Assembly (NCBI RefSeq): GCF_022458985.1 | Contig: NC_061772.1 | Location: 6,123,501 to 6,187,500 of the forward strand | Direction of reading: 5' to 3' | DNA from: Mugil cephalus | Lineage: Eukaryota; Chordata; Actinopteri; Mugiliformes; Mugilidae | Length of the DNA stretch: 64,000 nucleotides | Shown: positions 49,903 to 64,000 of the stretch, piece after piece | Numbering within the stretch: the stretch's first letter is position 1 | How the letters are laid out: the number at the start of each line of letters is the position of its first letter | Program-made: the position numbers and the translations under genes | The notes under the pieces: model-generated | What the model was told of the DNA's origin: nothing | What the model saw: only the letters and a program-made list of their open reading frames with translations | Database searches by the model: none

Positions 49903-52900
49903 GTCTTCCATGGGGAATGCAACAGTTACTCTTCAAGCTTTTTCTGCACTCATTTAAGTTTTAATTGGAGAAGAGTTGATTTAGATGATGTCTTGTATCC
50001 TTACAAGATTCTCGGCGGCAGGAACAGTCAACACCTCTCTCTACAATGGCTGCTTTTTGATTATCTTAGGCTTTGTGTAGACGTTAATTAGCTATCTAAC
50101 ATTATTTACTAGCTATCTTGTGTGATTAATTGGCTAATTTAGCGTGCGGTTGTTGCTTGCTTATTCAAAGGCAGAAACAGTAAAAAAAAAAAAAAATGTT
50201 ATCACTGAGAAAGTTGGATAATGAATGATTAATAACTGACAATGTGGACATATGCGTATGTTTATGTACCAACTTCTCTCTATATTGTCACTGAAATAAA
50301 TGTCTCCTTGTTTTTGCAAAGGCCTACATTTTTTTGAATGCCTGCCCTCCTTGCTTCCCAAGGCTGAGCCCAGCAAGGGCAGAGATTAGCCTTAACCAGG
50401 ATTAAACCAATGAGGAAATTTGAATTTGTTGGCCCTTATCTCCTAGCAACATGTGGAGTGCCCTGAGCAAAAGGCAGAATTTGATCTTTTGCTTCCTTTT
50501 GGCAAAGCATGTTTTCTTGCCAATAGACACTTATCAAACATGACCATTGAAGACAGGAAGAAATCTTGTAGGGGGCATTGAAATGATTTGTTTACAGAAA
50601 TAGTAAATGCATTTCTTGTTGTCGCAGTTTAGGAATAGTATCTTAAAGTAGCGCTTTTTGTCGGTCCTGTTTGTCCACCAGTGGTCAGGTGCAGTATATT
50701 TTTACAGTTCTTTATTAAGTCTATTCTTCGCTTTAATGACTTAACGTTGATATACTCTTGGTATATTACATTTAGGCCACAAGCTCTGATAATCTCACAG
50801 TGTAATATTAGGATTCACTCCATAGCTTGGTGAAGTAGATGGGATATTCACATTCTAAACATGCAATTTCTTGCCTCATCAGGTAATGTAATTCCACACT
50901 TCATTAGGACTCTGAAGTTTATCATTTGTCATCAAAGCCAAGCTGTCAATAAATGATTAAGTTACACATGAGTAAAATGTAATATTGGGGCTCAAGCAAA
51001 ACGGATAGCAGTGTACATTTTAATTGCAGTTAGTAAGATTTTGTTTTTGTATGATTTTCAAACTAGAGGCAATGTTAAAGAGCTTAAGCCTAATTTATTC
51101 TACTATTTATGCAATTAAAGAAAGCAAACTTTTAAAGGCCCTAAACAATAATTAAAATGCATTATATTGAGATAGTTTGGTTGAGATTAAAATGTGGTAA
51201 CTCTTTGTGACATTATTTTTTGCAGTATTTCTCTCTCGGGTAAAGTCCTCTAATGCTTGGTACTGTATGTTGCAGTTGTTCCACAGGGCAAAACCACTTA
51301 GTTGTGACATTAGGGCAGCACATATGGGTTATTTCCGTCATAGATTGATCTGTCACTTATTTTTACATTCAATACATGATTAATGAATTTATATTTTAAA
51401 TATAGTAATATCTTTATATATTTAAGACGTGGTCTGTACTAGAGTCATAATAGCACTGAGGGAATGAGAACGAGTAAATATACATTACCATGAACTAATG
51501 AAAGACAAGCAGGAGGTACAGTTACAAAAGATCGGAGTCCATGCTTGTATGTCCCCGCTCCCTTTGTGCTAAAGTGACATTGATTTTGTGCACACACACA
51601 CACGCACCATTTGTAGTCATTAGGTACAATGGACATTTATTTTCCCTGTAGTGTAAATAGGCAGAAATTTCTGTCTGACAGAATGATGGAAAGGTGAGGC
51701 AAGTATGGACTTGACCTATGATGAACTGACGGCTCTAATTACTTCCTGCTGAAACTGGAGATGAGGCAAACCCAGTGTAAAAGGGTTAGGGTGGTTACTG
51801 ATGTTTGCTTATCTTTCAGTCTGTCTGTGTGCGAACAAAGATGTTTTGATATTGCTGAACGTGTTGTTAATTAGTGTTGTCTACTGCAGTTTTGACATTA
51901 TTTGACCTGGTCAATAATTATTCATTCATCCTTTGACTAATATATTTGTACAAAAACTCAATATGGACTGCTTCACTGACTTGGACCTCCAACATTTTGA
52001 GATATGTTTACTGATAATTTACCTGTACCTGGACAGGAAATGTAATGGAAAACGTTTTAGGTGCACAGGTGGCATAGGTGCACAATTATTGCAGGCAGTC
52101 CAGGAGTCTATTCCTGCAACAAAGACAAGTGGCCATGTTTTACAAACCACTAAGTGATCACCTTTTGTCTCCTTTGGCTCTTGAGGGAGCAACTCCTCTA
52201 AGGATTGGTGGGATTTGAAAGAAATAGCGGAATCATTTTGGTTGCTCTTGTTGAATTTCCATACTGGTGCTGACAAAGAACTTGTAGCTTTCACCAGTTG
52301 CAGTGCTAGAACAGTACTTGTAAAGTAAGTCATCTGTTTTGTGTTTTGCCTTGTAGTTTGACCTGTATTTTTAGAAACACAGGTCTCAAGATTGCTTCAC
52401 TCCAAGCTTAAAGCAATTAGAGATCTGTGACCTTTTTAAGGACAGATTTCTCACCCCGACCTGACCTTGATATCCTATTTCCTTTGCATCCGAGATCTGG
52501 GGCCAAGAACCAGGCACCTCTGCCCAGGAGACATCTGAGGTGTGCGAGAATCTTCGCCAGTCACCTCAAATGTTCAGTGATACACTCATCACATGCCTCT
52601 GTCTCCCACAAATGAGGTGTGATTGAGGTGATTGGAATTTCCAGTGGCTGTCACAATCGTTTTGATTGGGAAATAGACGGGAGATAATGGGAGAGACAGG
52701 CCTGTTATGAGAGCCCTGTCAAGGCTAAAATAATGCATCAGAGTGAAGAGGTTAAAGACACCGCTTCCTTGTTAATAATTAATTGCTGTGCGTGTGGTGG
52801 ATCCACTTCATCGCTCCCAGTCATCACTTGATAATTGCTTTACATTTAATTTGGCTTTAGAGACTGTTTTTCAAGCTGAGTAAATTGTGCTTAAAGTGAA

Positions 52901-53447
52901 TACGGGCTCAGACAGAGACAGCAGTTTGGTCATAAACCAGAAATAAAAGTGACAAGTTAGAAAAATAAAATTTCTGTGATTCTGTGCACTGCTTGCAGAC
53001 TAGACGTCTGGAAATTTTGCACGAACTCGGTCACTGAAAACAATGCTTGTATTTGAGAATATATTCTTTTGTCAGAATACGATGTACTTTTCAGTTTTAC
53101 ACTTTATCACTGCGAATGTAGTGCCTTTAGGTTTTGTACTCTTGGTGGTCAGGATTGTCTGGGCTCCACTGATTAGAATTTTTCTTTGTTGTTTGTTGCT
53201 TTTTTGTGTGTGTGATTTTAGTAATGAATGAAAAGAAATGGTGTTAATCTTTATGGGAGTAGATATTAGGAAATCACATTCCACAACATCTACTATAGTA
53301 AAAAAACATAAAAATGTCAAAGATTTTTCCGTTAAAATAACTCTTAATATAATCAGTTTAGAATTACTCTTGTCATGGAAGTGACTGTTATCACATGGCT
53401 TGACCAATTTCAGAGAGATAATTTCTCCACTCTCCTTCTGTCTGTAG

Positions 53448-53470
53448 ATGACACAATGATAGTGGACTAG
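53448..53470 (+). promoter_or_regulatory. stk33: Two overlapping upstream ORFs of stk33
   Basis: ATG ACA CAA TGA (53448-53459) and ATG ATA GTG GAC TAG (53456-53470) lie immediately before the main ATG at 53473 in the same exon and overlap in ATGA. They are out of frame with each other. Minimal uORFs so close to the main start usually lower translation or force reinitiation. The acceptor at 53447 places the first ATG at the very start of the exon. Confidence 0.6.
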
Positions 53471-53472
53471 AC

Positions 53473-59730
<6,258 letters not shown>

Positions 59731-59903
59731 AAGAGAAAAACTGAAGTAGAGATGGCCGTGGTGGGTATACACTTATTGTAATTTTTTTTTTCATTAATTA
59801 TTTTATTCAGCTTTGTTATTTTACCAGTGACGTGAATGTAACTAATTTAAATGTTGCTACTTTATGGTGATAGCTGGAGACAGAGCAGTGACAGAAGTGT
59901 CAA

Positions 59904-59909
59904 AATAAA
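59904..59909 (+). terminator. stk33: stk33 polyadenylation signal
   Basis: AATAAA about 175 bases after the stop codon is the first canonical signal and the likely 3' end of stk33. Confidence 0.55.
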
Positions 59910-59929
59910 TGGGCCTCATGTGCAAGTGT

Positions 59930-62900
59930 GAAAATAGTACAAGAGGCCCAAAGCCAGCGCTGGTTAGGGTTCAGCCTTTTGCCAAAAAAAGGGCCTTAGT
60001 CTGAGGCAAGACAAATGCTTGTTGTTTCACAGCCAACTATATGAGAATACCATCAGCAGCTTATACACACACTCAGTGAAAAGCAGAGACTGAATGAGTA
60101 TGTCGAATGTTACTGATGTTTCTATCTCACAGCCACGACCTAGTTAGTCAAGTAAAGACAGCGACATGGGAGAATTCAACGTAGCACGACTCATTCCTTA
60201 ATGAATCTGTTATTTAGTCATGAGCTTCCTGCTTGCAGCATATGTTGATATTATTAAGGTCATTTCCTCGTTTATATATACTCTGTTCTGCATTTTACAA
60301 TTTATACAATTTTAGGGTATTTGCTACGATACACACAGACATGGCAATAGAAAGATTTTAAATGTGCCATATATAAAACATATAAAAGTTTTTATTGTTT
60401 TATAATCACAAATCTCAGAGAACATACCCGAGAAGATTAAAAGGGAAATAACTGGATGTAATTCCTCAGGACCACACTGAGCAATAGGGATTTTCTTTTT
60501 CCTGTTCTGACCTCTCAATTCCAAAATGTCCTATATGCAGTGACTGCACCCACTCAGTGTCAAAACAGAAAAACTGTCACACAGGCTGGTTACGCTCCAT
60601 CTGAATGCAGAGGATTGGGACTGAGGGCAGCCACGGGTCTAATCTCGTTTGGAGGCCATTGAAAGCAGTAGGAGCTACTTTGAGGGCACTGCCATTCAAG
60701 CACAGGTTTTTCTGCTGTAGAGAGAATAATCCCCAGCATAGATACAACATTAAAGTATCCAAGCATAACACACAGAGGGTGAATTTCAAATCCACCCATT
60801 TGCATCTTGAAGTGAATGAGTGCCAACAATGGGGCCCTGTGTTGATGTACAGGCTCTGTTTTAGTGTGTGTTTGTAAGTGTAGTCTGCCTTTGTTTCCTT
60901 TAGAGTGGAAGTTTAGCAAATTCCTTGAAGACACATATACTGGAATGAACTCTGGTGATGTTAAACGTAGCGAACAGATAGGCAAAACTGTTTTCACCAT
61001 ATTTTTAATATTCATCATAAGAAGGTGATGAGAATGAAGAAATGATGTGTGGTTAATTGCTGACTGAAGCTGCTTGCCAAAAAAAAAAAAATACGCTACT
61101 GCAACATTATTACAACAATGAATTATTTACTCTGGTTTACTCATGCTGCTATAAACAGGCGATGGAGCCACAGTAAGTTGCTGAATTAATTTCCTGGAAT
61201 TAATCTGACAGGAGGTGTTGTCTCTAAAGCTACCTATTTTTGTTGCATGAAGATGTGTAATTAGAATTGATTGCTTGAGCCACTGCCTGTTAATGTGTGA
61301 TGTCAATGGATTGTGTCTCTAAATAATATGCTGTATGCTTCTTGATGGTCCACTCTGACATACTTCTTTGTGGGTGCTGTCTTGTGATTTTGCTGGTCGA
61401 TACACCTGAAAAATAAAAAAACAAACAAAAAAAAAAAATCCTGATTTGATGGATAACCCCTTTTTTCTTTTTGAAGAGCTAAGATTTCAGCATAAGAGCT
61501 ATACTTTCTATACAAAAAGAGCAGCAAAACGTGACCAATGGCAAGTTATAGAGGTGCTTGTATATGCCTTGAAATTAAACAAATTTAAGGAGACTGATCT
61601 ACACCAACAAAATATTTTTAAAAAAAGAAGCAGTGTATATTTAGAGAATGTCCGTCTGTGTTGTTGCGAGTGAACAGGAAAGTCCTGTTTTACTTTTACT
61701 CCTTTTTCCAAATCGACAGAGAACAGAGTGGGGACAGAATGAGAGGCTGTATGCTGGATAGTTTAGGGGCGTGAATTTGGGACAAAGCATGGAGGCAAAG
61801 GAAATTAGAAAATTCGTCGGGATGGAACGAGGGATGCGCCCACTGCCCCCCCACAACCCTCCCCCTGTTCCTCCAGCAGTGCCTCTGACAGATGGAAGTG
61901 AGGGTGGGTGGGTTGACGGGCTGAAGGGATTAAAACTCTGCAGCCCTATTTTGTAGCCCGAAGAGAGTGTCGCTCCCGGAAAGGTGGGGTGCGAAGAGGC
62001 ACTTGTGGTGAGAGTCGCGGGGCGTGTGAAGTGGGTGCACGCTGGCTAATGTCAAAAGAGGCAAGGATGCTTCCCCTCCCTTGGGCCCCCCCTCTGTTCC
62101 ATCCACCTTTATCCTCTGAGGAGCGTGGAGGGAGTTGAGCAGGGAAGGGGGTGGATGGTGCTGGTGGTGGGGTGCTTCTCAATAACCTTAATAGAGATCC
62201 CTTTAATTAATCAGCTCATCTGCAGAGGCCCGATACCTGCAGCTGACCCCCTCCCCGCTACCCTCCATCCTCACACCGCTGCTGTGACATTGTGGTAATG
62301 AGGTAACACGGCTACAATGTCATGGAAATGTTGCAGAGACGTTATCTGTGGGAGCTCATCACACATGCTGATGTTCCTGATCCCCTTCAGTGTTTGCGGA
62401 GATGCGTGTGTGTTCCATCACAGTGCTACCCCCCCCCCCCCCCCCCCCCCCGCTCGCAAAATAACAGATACATATGGCCAAATGGTGGGAGGAAACCTTG
62501 ATGCCTCTATTACTGCAGAAGAAGAGGGAGGGGTTGGGTCTGCGTCAAGTAAACATTAGAAACAGATGGCAATTTGAAAGCAAGCCTCATCAATCTTTGT
62601 TGACACTACCCCCCTTTTTTTTTTTTTTTTTTTTTAAGTACTCTTATTTGGGATATTTGCAGTTATAATACATACTGTAAGCTAATTTGAATATCAAATT
62701 AATTACCAAACACACAGGAGTAAATACCTCTTTTATAAGTCCTTGTTAAAAGTGAAAAGTTCTTGACTACGGTTGGATGGTGTGTTAATTTACAGTGATA
62801 TCTAATCCCAAGTTACTTCACATAAAAGGCATTACTATACATATTTTAATGGGGAGGTGGTTGTTTTCCAAGCAATTTTCTGCTAGAGTACATTTTTAAT

Positions 62901-63492
62901 TTATTCATATTTAATTTATTGGTCTCTGCATACCAGCTCAGTAAAACTAATCAACACCATGTATGGCCCTCTTAAAGCCACATCTCTCTTCGGCAGGCAG
63001 ACAGCCAGCCTCTGCATTAGGATAAGCTCTCCTCTGTTGTGCACACAGCTGGGTGAAATGCCCCGCATTCAGTCAAGCAGGAGGATGCCACCTCCAAGGA
63101 GACTCTTCAGTCCCCACAAACAACCTTTTAATCAGAGGGAAAAAGGATGGAAAATGAAAAATGTGGCCAGCCTTGAATGATCCAAAACACTGCAATTTCT
63201 GTGGGTAGTGACCATCGTCACTGCTGTCACAATACAGTCCGCTGGGGACAATGCCTTTCCCCCCCTCCCCTCTGTCTGAAACTTCTTACCCTCAAACTCA
63301 TCTGCCCTTGAATTGGTTTTATGGAGCTTTGGCAGTCATTTAGCACAGTATGACTGGAGTTCTTATCACCTGGCTCCACTATACACTCCAAATATCCATC
63401 GACCCATTGACACACCTTGAGGAGGGATCTACACAACCTTACACATGGAAATGATTTCAATTAATTACCATTCCCCTTTGACAAGGCAGGCA

Positions 63493-63529
<37 letters not shown>

Positions 63530-64000
63530 AAGGAGTCCAGACAACAGGAGCATTTCTCTGGTGTAATGTGCACCATGTGTAATGAGCAGCGGAAAGGTCA
63601 TTTGACACATTTCTGCCAGAATGAATTCATTTATTTCAAGCACTTAATTCTGCAGTCACCTCATTGGTGCACAGCTTGGCCGTGCACTGAGAGGGTGCAT
63701 TACCACAAGTGGAGGCTTAGATTCCTCCCAGCAGCTAGTAGTGACCACAGGTCTGCGAGGATGCCTGAGGAGAGATAGACAAGGAGTGTGGGAGATCCAA
63801 TCACCTCTTCTATCATAGGAAAATCACCTCCGTCACCTTCAGCATAATTGGAACATTCATTACAGTTCAGTAAAAAATGCAGTTCGCCATTAGATAAGCA
63901 ATTTAAAAGTAGGCTTCAGGAGAATGAGAGACTCGAGGGGTCACGATACGGGGTCACAGTCAAGTAAATAATGGGAATTGGTCCCGTGAGGCTTGGAAAA
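59930..64000. other. Region downstream of stk33, no gene recognised; possible lmo1-side regulatory DNA
   Basis: No ORF with credible flanking splice sites or family similarity was found on either strand. The stretch holds homopolymer runs (poly-C 62429-62451, poly-T 62615-62635, poly-G 63496-63527) and blocks of mixed AT-rich sequence with TAAT-type homeobox cores, for example near 62.85-62.96 and 63.6-63.9 kb. By human gene order lmo1 would follow. Regulatory function is only inferred. Confidence 0.4.
63496..63527. repeat. Poly-G run
   Basis: 32 consecutive G residues on the + strand, a strong potential G-quadruplex and a likely sequencing or assembly trouble spot. Confidence 0.9.

Larger units (their letters stand above)
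48105..53447 (+). other. Region upstream of stk33 coding sequence; possible 5' UTR exon(s)
   Basis: No convincing coding exon is seen. A 29-nt poly-A run lies at 48872-48900. At 49741-49756 the sequence CACAAG/GTAAGAT is a strong splice donor that could end a non-coding first exon of stk33 (last base 49753), to be joined to the acceptor at 53447. The rest is AT-rich with no clear features. Confidence 0.4.

Noticed and set aside
49765..50091. 108-codon + strand ORF after the stk33 candidate first exon
   Set aside because: The product resembles no family I know, there are no splice or Kozak features supporting it, and codon use is not distinctive. A chance ORF is likelier.

Overview
This window is vertebrate nuclear DNA, most probably from a teleost fish (percomorph-like, species not identifiable). 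Evidence: multi-exon genes with GT-AG introns, compact intron sizes, many di- and pentanucleotide microsatellites, mobile elements of kinds common in fish genomes, and a gene order matching human chromosome 11p15.4 (ST5/DENND2B, TRIM66, STK33, then LMO1). All three intact genes lie on the + strand and were assembled exon by exon. Splice sites and reading phases agree at every junction used, apart from one inferred GC-AG intron.

Layout. (1) 1-24.7 kb: dennd2b, a Rab guanine-nucleotide exchange factor of the DENND2 family, cut at its 5' side by the window edge; 18 exons in view, about 1,019 residues, ending with its stop codon and polyadenylation signal. (2) 24.7-29.8 kb: no gene; a CpG-rich patch at 26.4-27.0 kb carries a CRE half-site, a TATA box and a possible splice donor, and may be the distal trim66 promoter. 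(3) 29.9-42.7 kb: trim66, a TIF1-family chromatin reader (B-boxes, coiled coil, HP1-binding PxVxL, PHD finger, bromodomain), 17 coding exons and about 1,246 residues. Its second intron holds a hAT-type transposon with an intact 8-bp target-site duplication and appears to use a GC donor. (4) 42.7-47.0 kb: trim66 3' UTR, a LINE 3' remnant and a common fish repeat. (5) 47.1-48.1 kb: the decayed remains of a RERGL-like Ras-family GTPase gene, with an in-frame stop and shifted frames. (6) 48.1-59.9 kb: stk33, a Ser/Thr kinase of 12 coding exons and about 444 residues, whose start codon follows two tiny overlapping upstream ORFs. (7) 59.9-64 kb: no gene recognised; by synteny this leads toward lmo1 and may hold its regulatory DNA.

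The three genes share a location rather than a pathway: dennd2b acts in Rab/ERK signalling at membranes, trim66 in chromatin repression in germ cells, and stk33 in spermatid and flagellum biology in mammals. The most notable items beyond the known genes are the RERGL-like relic, the pentanucleotide satellite that forms the polypyrimidine tract of a dennd2b exon, the stk33 uORF pair, the stk33 alternative 3' end, and a family of terminal-inverted-repeat elements with six copies across the window.
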